Below, piece after piece: positions 26,231-38,500 of a DNA stretch of 64,000 bases. The position numbers and the translations under genes are program-made. This DNA is from Ifrita kowaldi. Taxonomy: Eukaryota; Chordata; Aves; Passeriformes; Cinclosomatidae. Every line of letters begins with the position of its first letter. Within the stretch, counting starts at the first letter, position 1. The DNA is taken from positions 749,155 to 813,154 of the forward strand of contig VZRS01009654.1 in assembly GCA_013398055.1 (NCBI GenBank). The letters are read 5' to 3'. The notes under the pieces are model-generated. The model saw only the letters and a list, made by a program, of their open reading frames with translations, had not been told where the DNA came from and made no database searches.

Positions 26231-29200
26231 GCATAACCCGCTCTCAGCACGCTCCGTTCCCACACACAGCTATTGCTGTTGTTCAGGTCGCAGAGACACT
26301 TGTGGGAAGGTAGGGAAGTGCACAACACAGGTTTGTGAGGTCTTAGCCGAGTTAAGTGAATTCACTCACAGGCTGTGATGTGTTTGTGGTGAGATCTGGG
26401 GTCTCAAAATATACTGAGTGTCATCGATTCTCACCGGGAAATACAGCCTAGTATTTCATAGCGATAATTTTAGTGCTCACAGATAAGAGACACAAGCTAC
26501 TGGACTAAAGGAAATTCAAAAGAGTGTGTACAGTAAGCAGATGTGGATTTTAGACCATCCAAGTGCCAGAAATGGGGAAAGGTAAAGCAAACTGAAACAA
26601 ACAGAGGGCAAGCGTGGGCAGAAATCTTGCAGCAAGCATTTTGGGCATACCTGGAAGACCAGTCTACATGATCAGTAATGGTTCTTGCACAGTGCTAGAA
26701 ACAGGCTGTGACAATTTGAAGGAAAAGAACAGGGGAACTTTTTAAACATGTAAGAAAACTTGGAGGTTTTTGAGCACGTCACTTTTCAATTAAGGCATTT
26801 ACAGGAACTGGCAGTGATGCAGGAAACACGGCAATGGCCATATGTGTAAGAGACAGCAGAACTCCTAGCTTATACTTTTTGTTGAACAGCTAGTGTGACC
26901 TGAAGCTTTACTGGAAAAAATACATAGAAGGGACAAAGCCAAGGGCAACCAATACCAACACTTCAGACTGAAGCACTAGATGTGGTGTTTAAGTCCAGCT
27001 CTGGTAAATTCCATCTTTGGCCAGAGGCATGAAAGGGATAGGCTGTCTAGAGAGGCCAGATACTGATTGTCTGATGGTCAGTAGCAGCAGAAGGACAGAT
27101 TGCCCATGGCCTAAGCACAGTCTGCTTTGGAGAGAGAGCTCTGTCTGATAGCTGGAATGCTGCTGGCCTGGACTCCTGATAGCCTGAGGCACTTGGAAAA
27201 TCCCAACCAGGAGTCACAGTGGGGCCTACATCCATAGTCCCATTCACCAAGCTTAAAGACTAATTCCTTCAGCTGTAGATGTGAATACAAAGACTTCATC
27301 CAGTTTCTTTTCTTTTACTGTGTATATTTTTCTAACATCTCCTTCTTGTTATTGCTGTGCCAGCATATGCTGCACCACTGCCACTCTGTCCCCTGACTAA
27401 ATTCTGGCGCAAATTTTAACAAGTTTAGGGTACCTCTGTTTTCAAGCCTTTTCAGCTTTTATCTTCAGCTATACCAATGGATGCTCACTTCCCTTAGAAG
27501 AGTGTCCGGCAGCATCCTACCTCTATGAACCACAAAGTAATACCCATGGGACTCTGATCAAGGAGGAATCAGTTGCCTTAGAACACCAGAGAGCTGGCTG
27601 TTGGGTAAAACAAATCCAGTGCGTGTGTAGGAGCCTGCTGAAACTGATCTCAGAGTCTCCAGTGATGTACCACACCTTCATACACACATACAGAGAGAAA
27701 TTCTTTGTCTGAACCAAAACATCTGCTCTAAGCATATTGATCTGGATCTTTCCAGCTCAGCTTGCCACTGCTAAATGCCCACACAGCACAAGAGATTTCT
27801 AGAGTGGAAAAGGAGAGAACAGGGAAAAATGACCTTCATCCCTGGTTGCAGCAAAAAGCCATCACACTACACAAAAGTATCATTCATTACCAGTGAAACT
27901 CTGTCTTATTTTAAGTCCTTCATTAATCTTGAAAAACAAGTTTTGCCATACATTCTTCCCTCCCTCATCACTCCCTCGTGGTCTTAGGCCCAGCAAATCA
28001 ATAGTAGTGAATGTCCTTTGAACATCTTGAGACTACCCGGTCAGAGTTGCCATTAGCTAGTATTTCACTACAGCATATAATCTGGCCTTGTTTCTAACCC
28101 CAGCCTGTTAACCCTTGCACTTTCCTCTTGGTGCTGACTCTAACTAAGGCCTGAATGGCTCCCTTATGTTTCTGCTGTATCCCCTCCTTTAAGCTGGCAT
28201 GCATGGAGCCCTCTGCCAGGTATAATTGCTGGCTAATCAGCGTTATTGTCCTAGTAAATCACCCGGGGTGAAAGGCTAACAACTCTCCCGCAGGTTTGCA
28301 AAGAGAGGAGGTGGGGGGGGAACTGATTGCAGGGCTGGTAAAATGGGAAACGTGCCCTCAGGTACTGGACGCACAGAGCATTTAGTCTGCCAGCAAACAA
28401 TGGCTATGGAGTGGGAATGAAGGAATCAGACGGGAAATTACGTTCTTCCAAACTCTTGTAAGAAGGCTAACTCCACTTAGGAACTGTACAGCTCTCAGAT
28501 CAGGGCGCGACGGGAGGAGCTGGCAGAGCGGAGAAATTCCGCCCGCGGCATTCACCGCCCTCGACCCTCTGCTGGAGCAGGGGCAGAGCGCTGCGGGTAC
28601 GGATCCTGGGGCACTTCTTCCTACTCGGAATCACATCGCTCCTTCACCGCGGTTTTGAAAGAGAAGCATTCTCTCCCCTGAGCACATCCCACACCCTTCT
28701 CAGCCCGTTCTCGGCTCCAGGAGCAAACTGCACAAGGACAGCCAGTAGATGGCACGAGCCGGAGCCGAACCTGCTCGGCAAGGAATCCTGGTCTTTCCGG
28801 TGGTAATATTCCTCCTCCTCCTCTTCCTCACCTCCTTGTTTGGCAACCACAGGTGAGCATGCACAACACTTGCTTTCCTTTTCTCATCAATAAAGCAGAG
28901 ATGTGATGTGGCCAAGTACAGTAAAGTGTATCTTCACAAACCACTGGGATATCCTTGGATGAAAAGCTGTGTGTTAAACTGACAGAAACGTAATTCACAA
29001 TGAAGAAGTGCCATAAACATAATGGAAAATACACTCTTGCTTTTGGGCGGTGATGCAGCCAGTTGCTGAAATGCAACTAATTGCAGTGCTCAACTTCCAG
29101 GTGTGCTCCGTGCTGCAAACAGTTGCGTGCTGGAGCATAAGGCTTCCTTCCCCTAGGATGAAAATGTCCTGTGGTAAGAGAAGCTCAAGAAATGTGGGAC

Positions 29201-30720
29201 AGGAGCAGAGTGATGGGGTTCTGTTTGAAGACTGCCTACTTTGAGAACAGATGGGAGGATAAATTTAGAAGAAATATGATAGTTGTGTTTGCAAGGAAAG
29301 AAAACAGAAGGATCAGAGGAGAGTTAGACCCCAGGCCATAGCTCCACTTCCTTCCTCCCAGAGAATGCTGGGAAAAGCAGTACTGCAGGAGACCCAGAGA
29401 ACCTACTTTTTGTGATGTCATTGAATTGGCTTCTGGAGAATCAGATGAGCATCAGAACTGGTGTAAGACAAGGGGCAGACACAGGGATGGTGGCTTGTCT
29501 TGCCAGCAGCAAACTGCTGAACAACCCAAGCCCTATTGCCCAGTTGCACCCCCAAGGGACAAGTGGAGCCTTTAATTTAAATGTAACATTTGTATTGTCT
29601 TATGCTGCCTCCATTTGCTGAGGAGAAATTTGTGAAAATGGCTCTCAAGAATCACGTTAGCAGAATAAGGGGAGGAGTAATGGCAGATATACTTGCAGAT
29701 GCATCATGACTTCGGAGCTCTTGTTCTTTTCTGCTTTGCTGAAAGGGCTGAGAGCAGAAGCTTTCTACCAGCTGGAAGGGATAATTCCCATCTTTCTCAG
29801 GGAAAGCCTCAGATGTTGGAACACACTGCTGTATAAGATAGGACTTTAATACATTAAAGAAGCCTATTTATGGTTACCTTAAAGTGGAGCTTACATTCCT
29901 GTGCTCTGTATAAAGTTGGAAGTAAGGCACCTGATACGGGTAATTTGTTGCAAGGCAGTCTAAAAATATTCTATTTTTAACATAATTAGGTTTCAGAAAT
30001 ACATTAATAGTTGTTCTGGTTTCAGCTACAATAATTTTCTTCCTAGTAACTGGTATAGTGCTGTGTTTTGGATGTAGGATGAGAATGTTGGTAACACAGT
30101 GACATTTTCAGTTATTGCAAAGTAGCGTTTATCAAGGACTTTTCAGCTTCTCATGTCCTACCAGAAAGGAGACTGGGAGGCATAAGAAACGGGGAGGGGA
30201 CACAGCCAAGACAGCTGACCAGAGGGATATCCCATACCACATGGCATCATACTCAGTATATAAACTGTGGGGAAAGCTGGCCAGGGGCTGCTGCTCAGGA
30301 ACTGACCAGGCATATTCATCTGACTGCTGTCACTGCTGACTGGATCAATGGAAACTTGGAGAAGTGAAATGCTGTAGTACAAGAAAGAACCAGGAATTAA
30401 TAAAAGGAATGAGATCTACATTAGCTCTATATTTAAATAATTTGCAAGGTAAGCATGGTGAGGTCAGAAGCATTTAAGGTCTCTGCCTGCCACGGGGCCA
30501 ATCTCAAAGGTACTAGATGAGGCAGTGGACATTTTGTGGTTTTCTTGGGTAGCCTAACAAAATTACCAAAGCCAGCAACACTGACATTTAACACAGCTGA
30601 GCATACTCCAGCTTTCCCAACAGTCATATCTAGTAAGATTCCTCTGCAAAGTAATTTCTAATGTGTTCCTTCTGAACTGCTAGCGTATTCAGATCACATC
30701 ATGCCAAACATGCAAAAAAT
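26231..30720. other. Intergenic DNA with a second GC-rich patch
   Basis: No coding exon is supported. A GC/CpG-rich patch at about 28,490-28,800 stands out from its AT-rich surroundings and could be a distal element or minor promoter. A CTC/TCC triplet run lies at about 28,811-28,834. The remainder is unremarkable. Confidence 0.55.
28742..28754 (+). promoter_or_regulatory. CTCF site: Candidate CTCF binding site, plus orientation
   Basis: CCAGTAGATGGCA matches the degenerate CTCF core consensus CCASYAGRKGGCR at every position. It lies at the edge of the GC-rich patch at 28.5-28.8 kb. Its orientation is opposite to that of the motif at 26,005, so the pair is divergent. Confidence 0.45.
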
Positions 30721-30727
30721 GAAAGAA

Positions 30728-30815
30728 TAGTTTGGGTGGGAAGGAACCCTAAAAATCATCTAGCTCCAAACCCCTGCCACGGGCAGGGTCACCAGTAACT
30801 TGGCTCTATAAAGGG
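30728..30815 (-). mobile_element. CR1 LINE fragment, minus orientation
   Basis: The plus strand reads as a degraded reverse complement of the CR1 3' region. It matches the usual pattern of GGGTGGGAAGGAACC, then ATCATCTAG, then CCCCTGCCACGGGCAGGG. Only about 90 bases remain. Confidence 0.75.
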
Positions 30816-31099
30816 TGTCAGCCATGAAGCCTTATACGTACACAAGTTGGGGGCAGTGTAAGAATCTCTACTACAGTATTTCAAAAGTGACAAATGAATT
30901 TACCTATAGAGAGATTCCAACACCAAATCCTATCCTGTCCTCCTGTTAGTCAGTATCCGGTCACTTACATATCATAACTGGCTTCCAGTTTACATTTTCT
31001 TCCTTCCATACAGGTATGCCTTCAAATAAATTTGTGATCATGTCAGAAAGATTGTATGAAGTGAACAACAGCAACAACAATTAAACAAAACTGCAAAAT

Positions 31100-32279
31100 A
31101 AGCCAGAAAAAGGTTTGATTTTATTAGGAATGGTACATTTAAATACATGTAAGACTTTGGGATTAATTTACATATTTTTTCCAAAAATGTTTCCCTTCTT
31201 TAACGATACAGAAGTTAAAAAAAAATCTAATTCCAAATTGTAAGAACGACAGTATTTGCAGTGGAAATTTCTATTAATCAAAACAACTGTGCATTCCAGA
31301 GATTTTGACTACACTTTTCCTGGGATTTTTTTTGCTGCTCTCATTACTAAAATAACCTTCCTTTCCATCAAGACTATTGCTAGTCATACACATGTTATTC
31401 AGTATCACACTTTTGGGTATGAAAGCTATGTCACTTTTATAAACATCAAAAACATGGACATGCATATTGACATTTCTGTGCAGTTTTATGAAGTCACCCG
31501 TCAAATAAGGCCTATACATACAATACCACATACTAGTGAATTACTGTAAAATTATTATAATGGATTCCCAATAATCCTGACATCTGGATGGTATGTCTCA
31601 TTTTAACAGAAAATTCCAGCTTTCATTACTGCTTAACATTGTATTAATTCATTATCCAAGTGAGCAATATTCAACTAACCAATGTGTATTCCTGAAAGTC
31701 TTTTGCAAATTAAGCATATTGTCAAGGTCATGTAAAGCTGGAACTTAAAGAGCCTGTTAAGCCAAGCGATGGGGAAAAAGGGGAACTCTAAACTAATTTC
31801 ATCTGGTCCATTCATTCTCGCACAGAAAAGTAGCCACAGAACCTTAAAGGAATAAAATCTCTACTTCCTGTTCTCGGACTTAATACCAAGGACAAAAGCT
31901 AACATAGTATTTTGGAAGTCAAAGGCCTTGGAGGTGGAGGGGAAAGTAGGGGCAAGAGAGGGAGAAAGCAGCGTATTGTCTCATCCCATTACCTCAGCAT
32001 TATGTGTACATAATATATCTATGATAGAAATGTTTACTAATAGCAGGGAAAAAAAATAAAAAAGACTTCCCACTCCAGACTTCACTGAAAGAAGAAAGCT
32101 GACAGCCAGCCCCTCCTCACAGAGATGGCCTATTTGATGACAGGCACTTTGGCAATGTAAGAGGAGGTCACCCTTTCATCATGTTAACTCTTCCCCTCCC
32201 AATTCTCATATATAATTTGTCTCAAGTCTTCAAGAAACTTGAATCAAATTAAATTCATTAATACATCTCTCAGAGCAGG
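31100..32279 (-). other. SRSF5-like: 3' UTR of the SRSF5-like gene
   Basis: This AT-rich stretch runs from the stop codon to the AATAAA signal and GT-rich downstream element. No other coding exon is visible in it. The 3' end is estimated from the poly(A) signal alone. Confidence 0.5.
31120..31125 (-). terminator. Poly(A) signal of the SRSF5-like gene
   Basis: The minus strand reads AATAAA here. It is followed about 40-55 bases downstream, at 31,066-31,083, by a GT-rich track (repeated TTGTTG) that fits a downstream element. Cleavage near 31,100 would give a 3' UTR of about 1.2 kb. This is the first canonical hexamer I find after the stop codon with such a downstream element. Confidence 0.6.
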
Positions 32280-32571
32280 TTAACTACGGCTATGAGCAGA
32301 GCTCGACCTAGAACGAGATTTTCTTTTAGAAGAAGAGGGGGAAGGGGAAGAAGCTATCAAGCTGGAGCGGTGGCTTTTGTGGGAGTAACTCTTCTTAGGA
32401 GTACGACTGCGAGAACGAGAGCGGGATCGAGAGCGAGATCGGGAGCGAGAGCGAGACCTGGACCTGGACCGGGACCTTGACCGGGACCTGGACCGGCTGT
32501 CCGACCTGGAAGATCCTGTAGACCTGGACCTGCTGCGAGATCTTGAGTAACTCCTTGATCGAGATCTGCTT
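32280..32571 (-). CDS. SRSF5-like: SRSF5-like terminal coding exon, RS domain
   Basis: The acceptor is TTCTCTAG at 32,572; the stop TAA is at 32,282-32,280. The exon encodes a 97-residue RS domain. Its core is an almost uninterrupted run of Arg-Ser dipeptides, written as a six-base quasi-repeat between about 32,400 and 32,500. It is followed by the tail RTPKKSYSHKSHRSS and a Ser-rich end, SSAHSRS. Arginine-rich open frames on the opposite strand in this segment are shadows of the repeat. Confidence 0.93.
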
Positions 32572-35500
32572 CTAGAGAAAGATAATTAAAAGCTGTAGTC
32601 TCACCTCTTACTAAATTTAAAACAATCAGTAAAATTCTCAACTACTTTGTATGCATAGCACATCCATCTGAACATCTGAAAGTGCTATTCACAGCATTCA
32701 GTTATTTCACAGTGCTACTACATTCCTGTTATACTCCATCATGACAGCATGTTCTTAGGTCAAGGCTATCAGGAACTTCTGGCCTTGACATTCTCTGCTA
32801 GCGTGGCAAAATATGAACTGCCTAATAAAAGATGCCTCTACCCAGCTCCTGCCAGGCGGAGAGTAACCAATTTTTAAGCAAGGTAGTTTCTATCAAAGAA
32901 GAACTCTTTGTCGGCATACATTCTGCCCTGAAATATCATTTAATTTATGAAGAAAAACACAGAAATGAAACTTCATACGTGTAGTATTTATTCTCTCAAG
33001 AAATGCCAAGCAAATTAATAAGTTTCTTTCAAGATGCTAAGAAAGTCTCTGAAGGTGCGGATCATCAGCACAACTTAAAGGCCTTAGAGTTTTAACACCT
33101 TCACTAGTAATGCATCCCTTTTTTCATGGAAAGAAATGGATTTATTTTTAAGAGAGACAATGGAAGAGCTGCACCCAATATGTTTTTTTAATGACTAAAC
33201 AGCAGAACTGCTTAGGAATAATGCAAGCAACATAACTGATTTTCTTTTATTCTCATTAACAAAGTGGCTTTCACCACTATTTGAGAAACATTTCACAGGA
33301 CTGGGAAACAGCTTTCCTTTCAATTAAACATTTTTAATACCAAAATTCGTGGTTTTAAAAAGTTCTTTCTTTAAAAAAATCCTTACTCTCATCCAAAACT
33401 GTTCTACTTACCCTATTTCAGCAAGTCAGTTCTTATCTTAATCTGTTTACATTGCTAGAAAGTGGTTCTGTGCAGTGATATTTAGCTTGGGGCCAAAAAA
33501 CTAGATAATCAAACTTTGGCATCAATACCACCCAAATTCATGCCCTCAGCAGAATTTTATCATGTCAGGTGACATACCTATGCCTTCTGTGATCTTCAGT
33601 CAGTTTAATTCTGCGTCCATTCAGCTCAGTGCCATCCAATTTTTCCAGTGCACTCTTCATGTCACTGTAAGATGCAAACTCCACAACCCTGTTCACCATC
33701 ATGAAAAAAAGGAAAAGTTTCAGAGGAACAAAAAAAGTAAGGAGAGCAAGACTCGTCCTTTTTAATCTGTTGATTCACAGCGTCTGTTTTATCTTCTGAA
33801 AACTAGTTTTTAACATGGTTAACAGTAAAATACAACACTTAACAGTCCTAGACATCCACACCTTTCAGATCTTCTTGAACATTACCAGAACTACCATCTG
33901 CAAGGAGACGGAGAAAATGCAGGAAGCTACAAACCTGCATCAGCTGAGGAAATATCTTTCAGTCCTCCACTAAATTGCATTCCAAAGCTGCCCATGAAAC
34001 AAAGTAAGTTTGCAGACTCTTCTGCCCTATTTAAGAATTCTAACAGTGAACAGAAAAATCCAGTCTATGGTTTTTAAAATTTGAACTCAAAAAAAGGTCT
34101 GAGTTGCATTGGTTTGCAACAGCCAGAGAGCAGTTTTGCCAGCACAAAGACTCAATTCGTACTTCCCTCTCTCTTGCTTTGTTGTGCAGGACCTTTGTAG
34201 TCTGCAGAATTAAGAATGGAGAGTGGGCAGGTAGGTATTCCCCATGGAAGTTGGTTATGTTCTTTTCCCATGACTTTTGACTTGAACCAGTGTAAAGCAG
34301 CCACGGACAACAGGTGTTTTAGCCTCAGGACTCAGATCATAAATGATTACATAAAAGTAAGTTAAAGACAGCAGGACTTAACATTTGAAAGGAATTCTCC
34401 CTTTTCTGCTTTCACACATTGTTTTCATGATAGAGAATAGAGACCGAGTTCAATACTGATCTCCCACTTATTGATGGTTTGTGTTTTGGATTGTTTGGTT
34501 CTTGAACTGGAGAAATTTCAGCATCTAAGCCACACCATAGATTTATATTTAACTTCTTCTGTATTAGAAAAAAATCATGCCCTTAATAGTTTAAGCTATT
34601 GCATCGATTTAGACACAAAATGAACTTACCCTTCATTCCTGTTGTTTCTGTGTGCATCCACATAGGTGACCTCCCCTGCCTTTCTCATGACATCTTTCAA
34701 GTCCTACAGCAAAAGTTAACATTTTAGTCTTGAACAGGACACAAATCAGTCAGGTAGCAGAATACCACCCTAAAACTTCTTAATGCTTTTCAATCTATAT
34801 ATATATACATATCATTTAGAAAAAAGTTTCTGAAACAGCTTATTTAATAGCAGCTGAATATAAAAAGGATCCATCATTTTACAGCTACAGTGAATAAAAC
34901 ACTGCTTTTAAGATAATCCTGCATCCCGAAACCAGCTGTTATGAAAACACAAAGCAATACTTAAAATACCAATATGTCCACTGAAATCAGAACTATAGGA
35001 GAAAAGTGCAGTAGTATTAAATGCAGATTTTCATAACTAACACCCCAGTTAAATGACAATCCAATAAATGTAGAGAAATTCAACCTCTATGCTCACCTCC
35101 CCCAGCTTCAAAGCAAAATTAAAAGCAAAAAGGTGCAATTACAATGTAATTTAAAATTTTACAAAGGAAATTTTTTTCTTAAGTTTCATTTGAGTATCCA
35201 TCACGCTACAGTGTCACATCAATAAACATCCTTGTCTTAAACTTAACAGAGGCTAAATGTGGACACAGTAAAATTACTTGCTTAGCAATAGGACAAAGCA
35301 CAAATAATGCAAAAGGTCACTAAAAAGTTAAACATCTGTCTAAGTTAAGGCAGCACTTTCACCCAACAGTATCTGGTATTTTATAATCCCAGACTACTTA
35401 CCGCAACACGCCACAAGTGGCAGGTGATATAAGGTACCTTAAGCAAAGAGTTGCTTGTCCAATACCTAGCTGGCCAAGAGGAACTCTCTTACATGAGAAA

Positions 35501-38500
35501 GGCAGTGATGGCTCATAGCAATATGCTTCACGGAGGTACCAGAGGCCCTGAAAGCACTGGACATAGTCTCCAGTCTCCAGAAGTGGCTAAAGAACCCGAG
35601 GATGATCTGTGCTAGCCAATCGAGATCAAACCCAGGCAAACCAAGATCTAGACTGCCAAAAAACAGGAGTGTCATAGGAACCAAAAGGAAAATTCAGAAC
35701 AGGCCAAACCCTAGAATTTCAGCCACTAGAAAACCCCCAAATCTCTGTCTCTTTTTCCTCCACACAAGAAAAATGGTTAACCAAATCAAGGTTGTTAGAA
35801 GAGGTTCAAAATGCACTTGGTTAGAAATACGCTTAAGGAACAAAAGACTACAAAACAAAAAGCCAAGAAAAAACTTTAGAACATTTGCCACAGAATGTAA
35901 GAAAGCTTAGTTTTAACTAGTATTTTAATTAGAATTCAATAGTTTTATGTTAAAAACTGGCATATGCAAAGTAGTAGATATTTTCCTTGTTTCACAGGTC
36001 TTAATATAAAGAAACCCTAAAAGCAAATGAAAATTGGTCCCTACAGTACCATTAAAAACAATACTTCAAATTCAGTTTACCTCAATTTAGAGATGATGGG
36101 CAAAATTTTGGCTCTGCTCAAGTCAATGAGAAATTAACTAGACCAGGACTGGTAAGTCAAAAGGAAGTTAGAAAATGTTAATCTACATAATTATTTCCTA
36201 AATCAGTAACTTTAGGCTTTAAGATTGAGGCTCCCACAGTCTTGCCACACTATATGCAGAATCCTAAGAAACATCAACATGAAATATCACTTGTAATCGC
36301 CATGTCAACATGATCAAGATGCCAACATTATTGCTTAAAAGAGAGGAACTGTGCATGTGTTATAAAAGCTCAACATTTTGCTATTAGAGGAATGGTTTAC
36401 AGTTACCTGGTTTAACCTAACCAGTGGAACAATGAAGTTTTATCTTAAGTTTACTGTTCTGGTTCACCTTAAATAGCACAAGAAAATCCTGCTGTCCTTA
36501 GCAGCGAAGAGAAATAAGGTGTAGGACAACCATAAATAAGAAAAACATATTAAACAATACATCTTGATGCAACACAGAGCTATTCTCAGCTGCTTGAAAA
36601 TTTGATGGTGAAAAACTAATGGGGGTGGTTGGAAAGCTCTGAACACACAGAAATATATGTTTGCTAAAAAAAAGGAGAGTTCTGACAGTTTGTCTACTAC
36701 TTAGAGATGAGATTATCTATTAACAATATAGTCAACAACTTGAGGAAACTGATCCAAATACAAATTTTTGTGGCTTTTTCTATGTTTAAATATCCCAACA
36801 CAGTAACTTCTAAGGGAGATAGATGTTCTCAAAGTATGGGGATCTGGACACAGCAAAGATTAAATTATGTGCGTAAGTTTAAAAGCAAGGTTCCATATTG
36901 AGTGTGCTTCCTAGCAGGGATTAGAAGGGAAGAATAATGCCACTACTGTTAATGCATTAGCCATTTTAATGTGTTGTGTAAGTAGCATAGTTAGAAGTTA
37001 AAACATTATAGTTAGTATCAAAGCAGTACAACTCCAAAAGTAAATGCAGCTTGCATGTGGTTGTTACCTTCAAATGATGTCTATTTAGGCAGGTACCAAA
37101 AAGTCTCTTATGCTAACTTATCAAATACTTAAGAGACACTAAAACATTTAATTAGAATACTGAAAGATTCACCAGCATGAAATCTCAATTGGTTGGGCTT
37201 CAGATTAAAATGTAAGTACACATAAAGCCATTATAAATATTCACAAGTAAAAGAAAGTTATAAAAATGTTAATTTTTTCTTCAAGTTATGCATTTAACAC
37301 TGAACAGCATTATAGGATTTCTTTTCCTTAACACTCCATTATAGCTTACTTCTCTGGTCCCTACTGTCATTTCCAAGTCACAATCTCTTCATGTTTGTAA
37401 CTGTGTAGCACACCCAGAAGATATTTAGATTAAATCCACTTGATCATCACGCCAACTCAGCTGGTTGTTTTTAGTTATTCAATAATTAACACAACTGTAC
37501 AGCTGTGAACCCTTTGAACCTGTCATGCAGAAGATAAACAAACTGAGTTCAACCGTTTATCTGCATGGATTGCACCCAACTCTTATGAAACATATCAGCA
37601 GAGCTCCAGGCAACTCAAGAAGCCTCCTTGTGGGGAAGTAGCTCCAAGACCAAGGCTTTAAACATTCAACATGTTCTACGGCATCTTCCGTACACTGATT
37701 TAAGTCTCTTTATTCAAAGAATATAAAGGTTAATGAACAAGACTAAACTCCTCTATTCACTCACCTTTTGTAAATAGCATCTGTTCCTATGTCCTTAAAA
37801 AGTGAACTTTCTATACACTGTATACCACACAGAACACAACTAAAAGAATTGATTATACGGCTATTCTGTTAAAAGCCAGCTAAACATTAGCAAAACATTA
37901 GCGAGAGGTAAAAAAAGAAACAAAAAGGAAAGGTGGTAAGAAAGCTTCAAATTACACATAACGAAAGTTTGGATTTAAAAAAAAAATACCTACAGTAAGC
38001 ATACTTGACACAGTAGCTCTCTTAAAATTCCCTCTATTACTGACGTATTACCAGAATTCTCAATCATGCATCGTGTCACAAAAATATTTTGCAAAACATA
38101 AGAAAAGACTATAAATTTTAATCAAAACAAAGGCATGCAATTCCAGGTGTAACAATACAAAAGGATGATATAGTTTGAATGAATGCAATGTTTCAATGTT
38201 TTAGAAACAATCTAGAGTCTTCCAAAGTTTTATCAGTTGGCAAACAGAATTAAGAAAGAATCAGTTCCCAACTACAAAATCTAGTTATAGAACTATTTGC
38301 ACAGCTATGAAACAAAAGACTTCTGTAAGTGCCTGAATGCTAATTTTTAGCAATCCCTGAAGCTTTTTTCTTATTTTTTTGTTCACATGAAATATTTATG
38401 ATGGCTTTATTAAGAAATTAGGCTGAAAGCAGTCTACTTACGGAGTAGCAAAATAAGGTGTAGAAAAAGAAGGTAAGATTCTAACTCACCTGCCAGCTGA

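Noticed and set aside
32292..32480. Arg-rich plus-strand ORF beginning MSRARPRTRF
   Set aside because: It is the antisense shadow of the RS-domain repeat; the minus strand has the splice sites and family match.
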